A stretch of DNA of 64,000 bases from Streptomyces sp. NBC_00568 (GTDB lineage: Bacteria; Actinomycetota; Actinomycetes; Streptomycetales; Streptomycetaceae): positions 6,935,001 to 6,999,000 of the forward strand of contig NZ_JAPENW010000001.1 in the NCBI RefSeq assembly GCF_026341855.1, written 5' to 3'. The notes under the pieces are model-generated. The model had not been told where the DNA came from. It did not search any database and worked only from the letters and a program-made list of their open reading frames with translations. The position numbers and the translations under genes are program-made. Shown piece after piece: positions 34,855 through 44,271 of this stretch; the first letter of the stretch is position 1; each line of letters starts with the position of its first letter.

Positions 34855-35864
34855 GCGTCAAGACACTTCCCGATGCCCCGGGGGTCGGCGGCCCGCACGA
34901 CCGGAGGCGGCCGGGGAACCGGCTCGGCGCACTGCGCCGCGCTCCGCACACCGGCCTGACAGCCGTTCTCGTCGTCGTCGTGGTCGCCACCGCGCTGCGG
35001 ACCGACGCGTTCGCCACCGACACCAACGTGATCAACATCCTGCGGCAGGTGAGCGTCACCGCCGTGATCGCCGCCGGTCTCACCCTGCTCATGACCGCGG
35101 GCGGCATGGACTTCTCCATGGGCAGCAATGTCTCCGTCACCACCGCCCTCGGGGCGCAGTTGCTGTCGCACGGTCATTCCACCCTCTTCACGGTGGTCGC
35201 CTCGATCCTGCTCGCGACGGTGATCGGCCTGGTCAACGGGCTCGTCGTGACATTCACCAACGTGGCCCCGTTCGTCGTCACCCTGGCCACCGCCACCCTG
35301 CTCGACGGCGTCGCGCTCCTGGTGCTCGACAGCGTCAGCGTCTCCATCGGCACCAGGATGTTCTCGCTCGGCAACGACAAGATCCTCGGCATTCCCTATC
35401 TGCTCGTTCTCGCCGTCCTGGTCCTTGTCGCGACGGCTCTGGTCATGCGGTTCACCGTGTTCGGCCGCGACGCCTACGCCATCGGCGGCAACGAACACGT
35501 GGCCCGGCTCAGCGGCATCAACGTCACCGCGCGCAAGCTCACGCTGTACGCCGTCACGGGCGCCCTGTCCGGTCTGGCCGGCCTGATGCTGCTGTCCCGG
35601 CTCGGTTCCAGCAGCCCCGGTACGGGCGGCCTCTCCCTTCAGCTGACCGCCGTGGCCGCGGTCGTCATCGGCGGTACCTCGCTGGCGGGCGGCCACGGCA
35701 CCGTGATCGGCACCGTGCTCGGCGTCGTGCTGCTCGGTGTGGTGGCCAACGCGCTCAACCTCCTTCAGGTCTCCAGCAATTACCAGCAGGTCTCCGTGGG
35801 CGGCGTCCTGCTCGTCGCGGCCATCGCCAACGAGGTCCACAAGGCCCGCGTCGCACGGCATTGA
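34851..35864 (+). CDS. Sugar-type ABC importer permease
   Basis: A 337-residue RbsC-type (BPD_transp_2) membrane protein with about eight to ten hydrophobic segments and the family loop GGNEHVARLSGINV. GTG 34851 overlaps the ATPase stop by four bases, indicating coupling. Confidence 0.92.
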   Translation: MSVKTLPDAPGVGGPHDRRRPGNRLGALRRAPHTGLTAVLVVVVVATALRTDAFATDTNVINILRQVSVTAVIAAGLTLLMTAGGMDFSMGSNVSVTTALGAQLLSHGHSTLFTVVASILLATVIGLVNGLVVTFTNVAPFVVTLATATLLDGVALLVLDSVSVSIGTRMFSLGNDKILGIPYLLVLAVLVLVATALVMRFTVFGRDAYAIGGNEHVARLSGINVTARKLTLYAVTGALSGLAGLMLLSRLGSSSPGTGGLSLQLTAVAAVVIGGTSLAGGHGTVIGTVLGVVLLGVVANALNLLQVSSNYQQVSVGGVLLVAAIANEVHKARVARH

Positions 35865-35950
35865 CGCGGCATCACGCCCGTTCCTCTTCTTCTCCCGCTT
35901 TCCGCAGGTGATTCGCCCTGCCCTCGGTCCGTCAAGAAAGGCAGTCCGCC

Positions 35951-36916
35951 ATGAGACTTTCCGCCCGTTCCCGCCGTGCGCTGTTCGCCGCGGTCGCCGG
36001 CACCACCCTGGTGCTGAGCGGCTGTGGCAACGACGACAACGCCTCTACCGCCGGGGCGAGTTCCGGCGCCGTCACCCTCGGGTTCGTCAACGGCGCCGAC
36101 ACCGCGTTCCACACCTGTCTGCAGAAGGCCGTCGAGCAGACGGCGAAGTCGGAGGGGGCCAAGGTCTACACGGCCAACTCCCACCAGAATTCCGGAACCG
36201 AGCTGTCCAACATCGAGGACATGATCTCCCGCAAGGTGAGCGCGCTGATCGTGCAGACGGTCAACGTCGACGCGCTCGCGGGCGACATAGCCAAGGCCAA
36301 GGCCTCCGGCATCCCGATCTACCTGACCTCCGTGGTCCCCACGGACTCGGCCGACATCCTGGGCGCGGCCGTCGTCGACCTCCGCAAGGTGGGCTCCCTG
36401 GACGCGGACTGGATCGGGACCGACGCCGCGGGCAGGGACGTGAAGATCGGCGTGGTCGCGGGAGCACCCGGCGCGGCCTCCGACCTGCTCGTGGACGGCT
36501 TCACCAAGGAGCTGCCGGCCGGCGCGAAGGTCGTCGCGAACCAGCCCGGCATGTTCAACCCGGTCAAGGCGCAGGAAGTGGCCGAGAACATGATCCAGGC
36601 CCACCCCGACCTGGACTACGCCTTCGTCGCCAACGAGGAGATGGCCTTCGCCGTCCGCAAGGCGTTCGACGCGGCCGGTGCCGAGGACGTGAAGATCGTG
36701 ACCGTCAACGGCACCGACGAGGGTCTGGCCGCCGTGAAGGAGGGCCGCTTCTCCGCCACGGTGGCCAACTCGGCGATGGTCATCGGCGAGACGGCGGTGA
36801 AGAGCACCGTCAGCCTGCTGGCCAAACCGAAGGTTGACAAGATTGCCAACATTCCTCTTCTCTTGGTCACCAAGGGCAACCTGACCAAGGCGCCGCAGTA
36901 CTGCCCCACGTCATAG
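35951..36916 (+). CDS. Substrate-binding lipoprotein of the ABC importer
   Basis: A 321-residue Peripla_BP_4-type lipoprotein with lipobox LSGC at about residues 23-26 and two alpha/beta lobes (SGAVTLGFVNGAD starts lobe 1). AGAAAGG precedes the ATG. It is last of the transporter genes and just before the LysR regulator. The ligand cannot be predicted by sequence. Confidence 0.92.
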   Translation: MRLSARSRRALFAAVAGTTLVLSGCGNDDNASTAGASSGAVTLGFVNGADTAFHTCLQKAVEQTAKSEGAKVYTANSHQNSGTELSNIEDMISRKVSALIVQTVNVDALAGDIAKAKASGIPIYLTSVVPTDSADILGAAVVDLRKVGSLDADWIGTDAAGRDVKIGVVAGAPGAASDLLVDGFTKELPAGAKVVANQPGMFNPVKAQEVAENMIQAHPDLDYAFVANEEMAFAVRKAFDAAGAEDVKIVTVNGTDEGLAAVKEGRFSATVANSAMVIGETAVKSTVSLLAKPKVDKIANIPLLLVTKGNLTKAPQYCPTS

Positions 36917-36980
36917 CCGCCCGCCCGATGAGCGGCGCCTTCCTCGGCGCGTCCTGAGCCACCCGTCCGTCGTCACTGGG

Positions 36981-37009
36981 ATGTCCTGATAGAGCCGCTA
37001 TGGGGACAT
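36981..37009. promoter_or_regulatory. Nested palindrome upstream of lysR
   Basis: ATGTCC-TG-ATAG-AGCCG-CTAT-GG-GGACAT: the two outer and two inner arms pair perfectly with one mismatched step between. It lies 132 bases before the LysR start. It may be the LysR protein's own operator or that of an unlinked repressor. Confidence 0.5.
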
Positions 37010-37140
37010 TCCGGGCCGGCGCGACCCAGGCCCGCACCGCCGCGAGGCCCGTCCCCGGGACGGACGCCGCCCGCACACCCGAACAACCGGCAACGCCGCC
37101 GGGGCCCACCCCTGGCAGCCGTGGGCCTCCGGAGGGAAAC

Positions 37141-38052
37141 ATGGACCGCTTGCTCCTCATGCACAGCTTCGTCACCGTCGCGCAGGTCGGCAGCTTCAGC
37201 GGCGCGGCCAAGAAGCTGGGCTCCTCCGGCTCCCTGGTGTCGCGCCACGTGGCCGAGCTGGAACGGCAGGTGGGTGTCCGGCTGGTCAACCGCACGGCCC
37301 GTTCGGTCAGCCTCACCGAGCCGGGGCAGCGGTACGCCGACTTCGCCGCGCGCATCCTGGAGGAGATCGAGGCCGAGGACGCCGGAATCGCCCAGCTGCA
37401 CGACCGTGCCGAGGGCACGCTCAGCATCATCTGCCCCAAATGGATCGGGAGTCTGGATCTCGGTGACGCGATAGCGGCCTTTTCCGCCTCCCACCCCAAA
37501 ATCCAGGTCCGATTCGAACTGGGAGGCATGTCGGACCGGACCTACGATTTCCTCGACAGCGGATTCGACGTGGCATTCCACACCCGGGACCTACGGGACT
37601 CCAGCGTCCGCCTCAAGAAGATCGCGTCGCTGCCCTTCGTGCTGTGCGCCTCCGAGGACTACCTCGACCGCAACGGCCCGCTCACCGAGCCGAACGGAAT
37701 CGCCGCCCACGAGTGCCTCGTGCACGTCAACGACCCGGTCTGGCGCATCGGCCACGGACACGCCTCCACCCTGCACAAGATCCGCAACGTCGCCTTCTCG
37801 TCCAACTCCTACATCGCCCTGCAGAAGGCGGCCGTGCACGGCCGCGGGATCGCCCTGCTGCCCCAGCGGTCGGCGTACGACGACCTCATCTCGGGAGCTC
37901 TCCAGGTGCTGCTGCCCGAACTGGCGGTTCCTGACCGCCCCTTGTACGCGATCTACGGCCCCGGACAGGGCACCCCGCGCAAGGTCAGCGTATTCCTGGA
38001 CTTCCTCACCGCGTGGTTCTCCCAGAATCCCATTCCGGCCATCCGGTCGTAG
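37141..38052 (+). CDS. LysR-family regulator of the catabolic island
   Basis: A 303-residue protein with an N-terminal winged helix (FVTVAQVGSFSGAAKKLGSS, VSRHVAELERQVGVRLVNRT) and a LysR_substrate domain. ATG 37141 has GGAGGGAAA upstream; an upstream extension looks non-coding. It stands between the importer and the ring-cleavage operon, in the same direction. The GCAR-N7-TTGC sites before three island units are plausible targets, which is inference. Confidence 0.92.
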   Translation: MDRLLLMHSFVTVAQVGSFSGAAKKLGSSGSLVSRHVAELERQVGVRLVNRTARSVSLTEPGQRYADFAARILEEIEAEDAGIAQLHDRAEGTLSIICPKWIGSLDLGDAIAAFSASHPKIQVRFELGGMSDRTYDFLDSGFDVAFHTRDLRDSSVRLKKIASLPFVLCASEDYLDRNGPLTEPNGIAAHECLVHVNDPVWRIGHGHASTLHKIRNVAFSSNSYIALQKAAVHGRGIALLPQRSAYDDLISGALQVLLPELAVPDRPLYAIYGPGQGTPRKVSVFLDFLTAWFSQNPIPAIRS

Positions 38053-38053
38053 C

Positions 38054-38070
38054 CGCAAGAAACGATTGCA
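38054..38070 (+). promoter_or_regulatory. GCAR-N7-TTGC motif, site 3
   Basis: CGCAAGAAACGATTGCA: GCAA and TTGC arms with a 7-bp spacer, 80 bases before the VOC dioxygenase gene. It shares CGCAAGAA with the site before the amidohydrolase gene. Confidence 0.45.
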
Positions 38071-38149
38071 GATTCCGTCGAGCCCGGACCGTTGAGGTCG
38101 CTGCCGCCCGATACCTACGCTCACAGGCGACCCGCGAAACGAGGAACCC

Positions 38150-39070
38150 ATGGGAATCCAGAGAATCGAATCGGTCACCTACAGCATCGACGACCTCGGC
38201 CAATGCGTACGGTTCTTCGAGGACTTCGGGCTCTTCCTGCTGGAACGGACCGACGAGCACGCCGTGTTCGAGACCCGCACCGGCCAGACGCTCCACCTCG
38301 ACACCGAACCCGGCCCGCTGCTCCCGCCACCGGTGGAAGCCGGACCCACCCTGCGCGAAGTGGTGTGGGGCGTCGACACCCCGCGCGAACTGGAGCGCCT
38401 CGTGGCCGCGGCCGGCCGTGACCGCTCCGTCCGGCAGGACGCCGCCGGGGTGTTCCACACGGTGGACGAGACGGGTTTCGGGGCCGGACTCACCCTGGCC
38501 CGGCCCCGGCCCGCCGACGTCACCCCCCGGCCCGCCAACGCGCTGGGCAGCGTCACCCGCTGGAACACCGCGCTGGAGGCCATCACCCGGGTACGCCCCC
38601 TGCGCATGTGCCATGTCGCGCTCAACATCCGCAAGGAGGGCCGCGAGGAGGCCGTCGCGTTCTACGTCGACCGCCTCGGCTTCCGGCCGACCGACGTCGT
38701 CGAGCCCATGGGCGTCTTCATGCAGGCACCGGGCGACGACGACCAGCACACCATGCTGCTCTGCCACCGTCCCGACAAGGCGGGGGTCAACCACATCGCC
38801 TACGAGGTCCCCGGCTTCGACGACGTCATCGAGGGCGGCAACCACATGATCGACCGGGGCTGGCGCGAGGCCCGCAGGCTCGGCCGCCACACCGTCGGCT
38901 CCAACGTCTTCCGCTTCGTGCACGCGCCCTGCGGCGGACGCGTCGAGTACGCCGCCGACATGGACCGGGTCGACGACTCGTACGAGACCCGCGTCCACGA
39001 GACCACCCCGCCGCACCACATCTGGGCGCTGCGCACCAACCGCGACCAGCAGGACGCCCCCGCGTCCTGA
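38150..39070 (+). CDS. VOC-family extradiol ring-cleavage dioxygenase
   Basis: A 306-residue protein of two VOC (glyoxalase/dioxygenase) domains. The C-terminal half holds the 2-His-1-carboxylate metal site: His in MCHVALNI, His in GVNHIAYEV and Glu in GGRVEYAADMD. This is the pattern of type I extradiol dioxygenases that cleave catechols next to the hydroxyls. It is first in a run with aldehyde dehydrogenase and FAH-family enzymes, as in meta-cleavage pathways. Confidence 0.88.
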   Translation: MGIQRIESVTYSIDDLGQCVRFFEDFGLFLLERTDEHAVFETRTGQTLHLDTEPGPLLPPPVEAGPTLREVVWGVDTPRELERLVAAAGRDRSVRQDAAGVFHTVDETGFGAGLTLARPRPADVTPRPANALGSVTRWNTALEAITRVRPLRMCHVALNIRKEGREEAVAFYVDRLGFRPTDVVEPMGVFMQAPGDDDQHTMLLCHRPDKAGVNHIAYEVPGFDDVIEGGNHMIDRGWREARRLGRHTVGSNVFRFVHAPCGGRVEYAADMDRVDDSYETRVHETTPPHHIWALRTNRDQQDAPAS

Positions 39071-39209
39071 CGGGCGCGCCGCACTCCGCACGCGGCGCCG
39101 CGCATTCCGTACCCCCGCGCTGGAATCCCCCCGCGCTTGCCCCACACCCCCGGCCTTCGCGCCGCGGGCCCCATTCGCCTCGTTCGCCGGCCTGAGAGGG
39201 CTCCCAGCC

Positions 39210-40658
39210 ATGACCACCGACCACGGCTATCCCGCCGTCCGTATGCACATAGCGGGCGAGTGGTGCCCAGGCGGCACCGGACGTACCGCCCCGATCGTGA
39301 ACCCGGCCACCGAAGAGGTGATCGGAGAAGTACCCCTCGCCACCACCGCCGACCTGGACCGCGCCCTCGACGCCGCGGCCGCGGGATTCGGGACCTGGCG
39401 CGACACCCCCGTCGCCCGCCGCACCGCGATCCTGCACACCGCCGCCGACCTGCTCACCGAGCGGGCCGGCGAGGTCGGCCGGATCATGACCCTCGAACAG
39501 GGCAAGCCCCTCGCCGAGGCCACCGGAGAGGCCCGCCGCGTCGCGGACACCCTGCGCTGGCACGCCGACGACGCCCGCCGCGCCTACGGCCGCATCATCC
39601 CCTCCGCCCCCGGCACCCTGCTGTCCGTACGCCGTGAACCGATCGGCCCCGTCGCCGCGTTCGTCCCCTGGAACTTCCCGGCCGGCGGACCGATGCGCAA
39701 GATCTCCTCGGCCCTCGCCGCGGGTTGCTCCATCGTCATCAAGGCGTCCGAGGAGACCCCGGCCACGGCCGCAGCCCTGGTCGGCTGCTTCGTGGACGCG
39801 GGCCTGCCGGCCGGTGTCCTCAACCTCGTCTTCGGCGAACCGGCCGAGGTGTCGGCCCACTTGATCGCCTCGCCGGTCATCCGTCTCGTCGCGTTCACCG
39901 GGTCGGTGCCCGTGGGCAAACTGCTGGCCGCGGCCGCCGGTGAGGTCATGAAGCCGTCTCTGATGGAGCTGGGCGGCCACGCCCCCGTGATCGTGTGCGC
40001 GGACGCCGACCCGGCCCGCGCCGCCCGGCGTGCCGCCCAGGCCAAGTTCGCCAACGCCGGCCAGGTCTGCACCTCGCCGAGCCGGTTCCTCGTCCACGAG
40101 AACCTAGTCGACGACTTCACCGCAGAGTTCGTGAAAGCGGCGGAGGCGGTCGTCGTCGGCGACGGCATGGCCGAGGGCACGACCATGGGGCCGCTCGCCA
40201 ACGAACGCCGGCTCCGGGCGATGGAACGGCTGACCGCCGACGCCGTGCGCCGCGGCGCCACGGTGCGCACCGGCGGCGAACGGCTCGACCGCGCGGGCTA
40301 CTTCTTCGCGCCGACCGTCCTCACCGACGTACCGCCGAACGCGGACCTGATGCGCGAGGAGCCGTTCGGGCCGCTCGCGCCCGTCACCGCGTTCAGCGAC
40401 CTCGACGCGGCGCTGCGCACCGCGAACGAACTGCCCTACGGTCTCGCCGCGTACGCCTTCACCGAGTCCGCGGCCACCGCCGAGCACCTGGTGCGCGAAC
40501 TGGAGGCGGGCATCCTCTCCGTCAACCACTGCGGTGGCTCGGTGAGCGAGGCACCCTCGGGGGGCGTCAAGGAGAGCGGCTACGGCAGGGAGGGCGGGCC
40601 CGAGGCGCTGGACGCCTACCTGGTCACCAAGCGCGTCTCCCATCTGCTGGCCGGCTGA
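39210..40658 (+). CDS. NAD(P)-dependent aldehyde dehydrogenase (semialdehyde type)
   Basis: A 482-residue ALDH with PWNFPAGGP, catalytic Glu in ELGGHAP and catalytic Cys in NAGQVCTSPSR. It is most like succinate-semialdehyde dehydrogenases. In a meta-cleavage context it would oxidise a ring-fission semialdehyde. Four bases separate it from the FAH-family gene. Confidence 0.92.
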   Translation: MTTDHGYPAVRMHIAGEWCPGGTGRTAPIVNPATEEVIGEVPLATTADLDRALDAAAAGFGTWRDTPVARRTAILHTAADLLTERAGEVGRIMTLEQGKPLAEATGEARRVADTLRWHADDARRAYGRIIPSAPGTLLSVRREPIGPVAAFVPWNFPAGGPMRKISSALAAGCSIVIKASEETPATAAALVGCFVDAGLPAGVLNLVFGEPAEVSAHLIASPVIRLVAFTGSVPVGKLLAAAAGEVMKPSLMELGGHAPVIVCADADPARAARRAAQAKFANAGQVCTSPSRFLVHENLVDDFTAEFVKAAEAVVVGDGMAEGTTMGPLANERRLRAMERLTADAVRRGATVRTGGERLDRAGYFFAPTVLTDVPPNADLMREEPFGPLAPVTAFSDLDAALRTANELPYGLAAYAFTESAATAEHLVRELEAGILSVNHCGGSVSEAPSGGVKESGYGREGGPEALDAYLVTKRVSHLLAG

Positions 40659-40662
40659 CGCC

Positions 40663-41460
40663 ATGCGATACACCCGGGTGTCGGTCGGCGGACGAGCGGT
40701 GTGGGGCCGCGTGGGGGAGCGGGACGTCGAGCTGTTGTCCGGCTCGCCCCTGGACGCCACGCGGCGCGAGCCGCACGGCGAACGCGGTCCCACCGTCATC
40801 GGCGCCGTGCCGCGCGGCGAGGCGGTCTGGCTGCCGGTCGTCGTCCCGCCCGTGTTCTACGCCGTCGGCATGAACTACCCGCGGCACATCCAGCACGCCG
40901 GAGCCGAGGCCCCCACCCGTCCCGAAGTGGGCTACCGGGCCAACAACGCTCTGACCGGCCACGGCTCGCCGATCGTCAAACCGGCCGGGGTGACGGGGCG
41001 GTTCGAGGCCGAGCCGGAGCTCGTCGCGGTCATCGGCCGTACGCTGCGGCACGCGACGTACGAGGAAGCCCGCGAGGGCGTGTTCGGCTGGACGATCGGC
41101 AACGACGTCAGCGCCCGTGCCTGGCAGCACCAGGACCGCACGTTCTGGCGCAGCAAGAACAGCGACACGTTCAAGCCGATGGGTCCCTGGATCGAGACCG
41201 ACGTCGACGCGCTGGCGCAGACGACCACGCTCCGGGTCAACGGCGAGGTCCGTGCCGCTTTCCGGACCGGCGACATGGTCTTCGACCCCTTCGACCACAT
41301 CGTCGAGATCACCCGGCACATCACCATGCGTCCCGGTGACGTGCTGTGGATGGGCGCCGAGTCGACGTGCCAGATCGAGCCGGGGGACACCGTCGACGTC
41401 GAGATCAGCGGCATCGGCGTGCTCTCCAACCCCGTACACCCAGAAGGGAATTCCGCATGA
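40663..41460 (+). CDS. Fumarylacetoacetate hydrolase-family hydratase/isomerase
   Basis: A 265-residue protein with a C-terminal FAH domain: metal ligands in EAEPELVAVIG, GNDVSAR and KNSDTFKPMGPW. Homologues are 2-oxopent-4-enoate hydratases, HHDD isomerases or acylpyruvases. It probably acts on the oxidised ring-fission product. Its ATGA stop overlaps the next start. Confidence 0.92.
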   Translation: MRYTRVSVGGRAVWGRVGERDVELLSGSPLDATRREPHGERGPTVIGAVPRGEAVWLPVVVPPVFYAVGMNYPRHIQHAGAEAPTRPEVGYRANNALTGHGSPIVKPAGVTGRFEAEPELVAVIGRTLRHATYEEAREGVFGWTIGNDVSARAWQHQDRTFWRSKNSDTFKPMGPWIETDVDALAQTTTLRVNGEVRAAFRTGDMVFDPFDHIVEITRHITMRPGDVLWMGAESTCQIEPGDTVDVEISGIGVLSNPVHPEGNSA

Positions 41461-41828
41461 GCAAGGCACCGCGCTACATCCACCACGTCAACTTCCCCAC
41501 CACCGACCCCGACCGGACCGCCGAGTGGTACACGAAGGTCTTCGGGATGAAGCGCATCATGCCCAAGTCCAACACCCGGGTCGTTCTCATGACCCGCGGC
41601 AACTTCGACCTCCACTTCACCCCGGTCGAGGAGATGGAGCGCATGGCGCCCTACCACTTCGCCGTAGAGGTCGACGACTGGGACGAGTTCCTCGCCCACC
41701 TCAAGGACCTGGGCATCCGGCACACCCGCCCGATCGAACGCCCGGAGAACCAGTCCAAGTTCTGCTACATCCACGACCCCGACCACACCATGATCGAGCT
41801 GGTCTTCCACGGCAGGCGCCCCAACTGA
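41457..41828 (+). CDS. Single-domain VOC/glyoxalase-like protein
   Basis: A 123-residue VOC protein with His in IHHVNFP, His near PYHFAVEV and Glu in HTMIELVFHG. It may be a glyoxalase-type isomerase or small dioxygenase. Its start overlaps the FAH gene stop by four bases. Confidence 0.88.
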   Translation: MSKAPRYIHHVNFPTTDPDRTAEWYTKVFGMKRIMPKSNTRVVLMTRGNFDLHFTPVEEMERMAPYHFAVEVDDWDEFLAHLKDLGIRHTRPIERPENQSKFCYIHDPDHTMIELVFHGRRPN

Positions 41829-41878
41829 GCGCGCGCGGACCGGAGTTCATTCCCCTGTACTGCTAGGAGTACCCTCCC

Positions 41879-42679
41879 ATGCCCCTCGCCGACTCCGACG
41901 GCACCTCCATCTACTACGAACGTCACGGCAGCGGTCCGGCGATCCTCCTCGTGCACGGCAGCGGCGGCAACCACGCCGCCTGGTGGCAGCAAGTGGCCGC
42001 GCTGCGCGACGAGTTCACCGTCGTCACCATGGACCTCCGCGGCTTCGGCAACTCCGTCGCACCGGTCCCTCCGAACTCGTCCAGGCCCGAGTTCGACGGA
42101 CAGGACTTCCCCGGCGACGTCCTCGCCGTCCTGGACGCCGAGGACCTCACCGACGTGATGCTGGTGGGCCAGTCCATCGGCTCGGTGGCCGCCCTGCGCG
42201 CCGGCCTGCTCCGCCCCGACCGGGTCGGCTCCGTCGTCCTCGGTCACTCCCTCGGCGGCATCAGCCACCCCGAACTGCGCGAACTGGCCGCCGCCGACCG
42301 CGCCGAGGCCGTCAAACTGCCCGTCATCGACCGGCTCCTCACCCGCCGCTTCCAGCAGGAGAGCGCCGACCGCACCTTCCTCTTCCAGCAGATGGGCACC
42401 TTCAACGTCGCGAGGATGGCCGACCTGCGCAACCTCGACACCGACGGGCCCTCCCTGCGGGACATCCAGGACTCGGGTGTCGAGATCGCCTTCCTGCTCG
42501 GCGAGAAGGACGCGGTGCTCAGCGTGAAGACCGTGACCCGCGCCCACGAACTGCTCCCCGGCTCCCGCCTGGAGATCGTGCCGGACGCCCCGCACTCCAT
42601 GTACTGGGAGACGCCGGGCCCGTACAACCACGCCATCGCGCACCTGCGCCGCACTCTCGGACAGAAGGAAGCAGCATGA
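41879..42679 (+). CDS. Alpha/beta-hydrolase (meta-cleavage product hydrolase-like)
   Basis: A 266-residue hydrolase with oxyanion loop HGSGGNHAAW, nucleophile GQSIGS, acid in LLGEKDAV and His in DAPHSMYWETP. C-C bond hydrolases of meta-cleavage pathways have this fold and position. TAGGAG precedes the ATG. It overlaps the next gene by four bases. Confidence 0.88.
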   Translation: MPLADSDGTSIYYERHGSGPAILLVHGSGGNHAAWWQQVAALRDEFTVVTMDLRGFGNSVAPVPPNSSRPEFDGQDFPGDVLAVLDAEDLTDVMLVGQSIGSVAALRAGLLRPDRVGSVVLGHSLGGISHPELRELAAADRAEAVKLPVIDRLLTRRFQQESADRTFLFQQMGTFNVARMADLRNLDTDGPSLRDIQDSGVEIAFLLGEKDAVLSVKTVTRAHELLPGSRLEIVPDAPHSMYWETPGPYNHAIAHLRRTLGQKEAA

Positions 42680-43209
42680 GCACCCTCACCCTCGACGCCG
42701 CCGAAGAGATCGTCGGCGCCGCCCTGAAGCGCGCCCAGGCGCTGGGAAAGGCGGTGAGCGTCGCCGTGGTGGACGCGGGCGGGTTCGTCATCAGCGTCCG
42801 CCGGTCCGACGGCGCGCGTCCCCTCACCCCGGACATCGCCCGCGCCAAGGCGTACACCGCGGCCGTGATGCAGCGCCCCGGCAAGATGCTGAAGAAGTGG
42901 CAGGAGAGCCAGCCGGTCTTCTTCGCGCAGCTCTCCCAACTGCCCGGCGCGGCCCTGCCCATCATGGCCACCGAGGGCAGCGTCACGATCAAGAAGGACG
43001 GCGAGATCATCGGCGGACTCGGCATCGCGGGCGGCACCGCGGACGAGGACCAGCAGGTCGCCGACGACGTCCTCGAATCCCTCGGTTACGAACTGGAGTT
43101 CGCTGCCTGGGGTGTCGCCGGCACCGCGGCTAGCGACGCCGCGAAGACCGAGAACTCCGAGAACTCCGAGAAGGTCGAGCAGACCGAGCAGACCGAGAAG
43201 GGTGCCTGA
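42676..43209 (+). CDS. HbpS/GlcG-family protein with Glu-rich tail
   Basis: A 177-residue protein of the haem-degrading/GlcG family (VAVVDAGGFVISVRR, ARAKAYTAAV, GGLGIAGGTADEDQQVADD). In Streptomyces HbpS binds haem and senses redox stress; other members lie in catabolic operons with no known job. The last 25 residues are a low-complexity tail of TEN/SEN/EQT units from imperfect DNA repeats. Confidence 0.87.
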   Translation: MSTLTLDAAEEIVGAALKRAQALGKAVSVAVVDAGGFVISVRRSDGARPLTPDIARAKAYTAAVMQRPGKMLKKWQESQPVFFAQLSQLPGAALPIMATEGSVTIKKDGEIIGGLGIAGGTADEDQQVADDVLESLGYELEFAAWGVAGTAASDAAKTENSENSEKVEQTEQTEKGA

Positions 43210-43212
43210 ACC

Positions 43213-44235
43213 ATGGCGGACACGTTCAACTACCGCATCGACCACCACGGCAGCCTGGTTCGCCCCGTCACCCTCACCGCCCCGGGCGACGACCCGGGTG
43301 CGCTGGACGACGCCGTCGCCGAGGCGGTGGCCTTCCAGCGGAAGGTGCGCTCGACCGTCGTCACCGACGGCGACTTCCCCCGCGAGGACTTCCGCGGAGC
43401 CGTCCTCGGCGCCGTCTCCGGCTTCCGCCGTACAGAGGACGCGGGGCCCGACGGGCTGTCCCGCTGGGTGGCCGAGTCCCTGCCCAAGGCCAACGGCCCG
43501 CTGCTGGCCGACCGGGCGGCCCGGCTCGCCGAGCTGACGGTGATCGCTCCGAAGGTGTCCCTGCCCTCTCCGGCCTACCTCGCCGCGACCACCTTCGACC
43601 CCGGCCTCGCGGCCTCCGGCGGCCCGGCCTCGGCCCGTGAACTCGGCGAGACCCTGGCGGAGATCATCCACGCGGAGATCGAGCTGCTCGTCTCCCGCGG
43701 CGTCCGCCTGATCCAGCTGAACAACCCGCTGCTCCTCGGCCACCTCGCCGCCGACCCGGCCGCGCCCGGCGCGCTGTCCTTCGCGGACACGCTCGCCGTG
43801 GAGGCCATGGCGGTGCGCCTGGAGGAACGGCCCGAGGGTGTACGGATCGGTGTCAGCCCCGGCTGGGAGGCACCGGGCGCGGTGGACGGGGCCAGGGCCG
43901 AGCGGCTGTACGGCGAGGTCCCCGCCGACCGCTGGATCCTCCCGTACGACCGGGGGACGGCGGGCGAGACCGCCCTGCTCAGGGCGCTGCCCGAGGACCG
44001 GGACGCGTGCCTCGGCGTCGTGGACGCGACCACGCCCGAGCTGGAGGAGATCGACACGGTGCTGGCGCGCATCGACGCCGCCGCCGAGATCAAGGACATC
44101 GAGGACATGGCCCTCGCGCCGTCCCGCGGCTTCGCCGACGTGGCGGCCCGGCCGCTGCTCGGCGCGGAGGACCAGCGCCGCAAACTGGTCCTGGTGGAGA
44201 CGCTCGCCCGCTACTGCTGGGGCAACGAGTTCTGA
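43213..44235 (+). CDS. MetE-like protein lacking the zinc ligands
   Basis: A 340-residue single-barrel relative of the C-terminal half of cobalamin-independent methionine synthase (LIQLNNPLLL, LGVVDATTPELE). The HxC zinc motif is replaced by GVSPGW, and the distal Cys region reads APSRGFAD with Ser in its place. It is therefore unlikely to activate a thiol through zinc and may have been recruited to another reaction. It is the last gene of the meta-cleavage run, 3 bases from the HbpS-like gene. Confidence 0.82.
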   Translation: MADTFNYRIDHHGSLVRPVTLTAPGDDPGALDDAVAEAVAFQRKVRSTVVTDGDFPREDFRGAVLGAVSGFRRTEDAGPDGLSRWVAESLPKANGPLLADRAARLAELTVIAPKVSLPSPAYLAATTFDPGLAASGGPASARELGETLAEIIHAEIELLVSRGVRLIQLNNPLLLGHLAADPAAPGALSFADTLAVEAMAVRLEERPEGVRIGVSPGWEAPGAVDGARAERLYGEVPADRWILPYDRGTAGETALLRALPEDRDACLGVVDATTPELEEIDTVLARIDAAAEIKDIEDMALAPSRGFADVAARPLLGAEDQRRKLVLVETLARYCWGNEF

Positions 44236-44271
44236 CCGCCGGCCGACGCCGGCCGGGAGACGCTGACCGCC

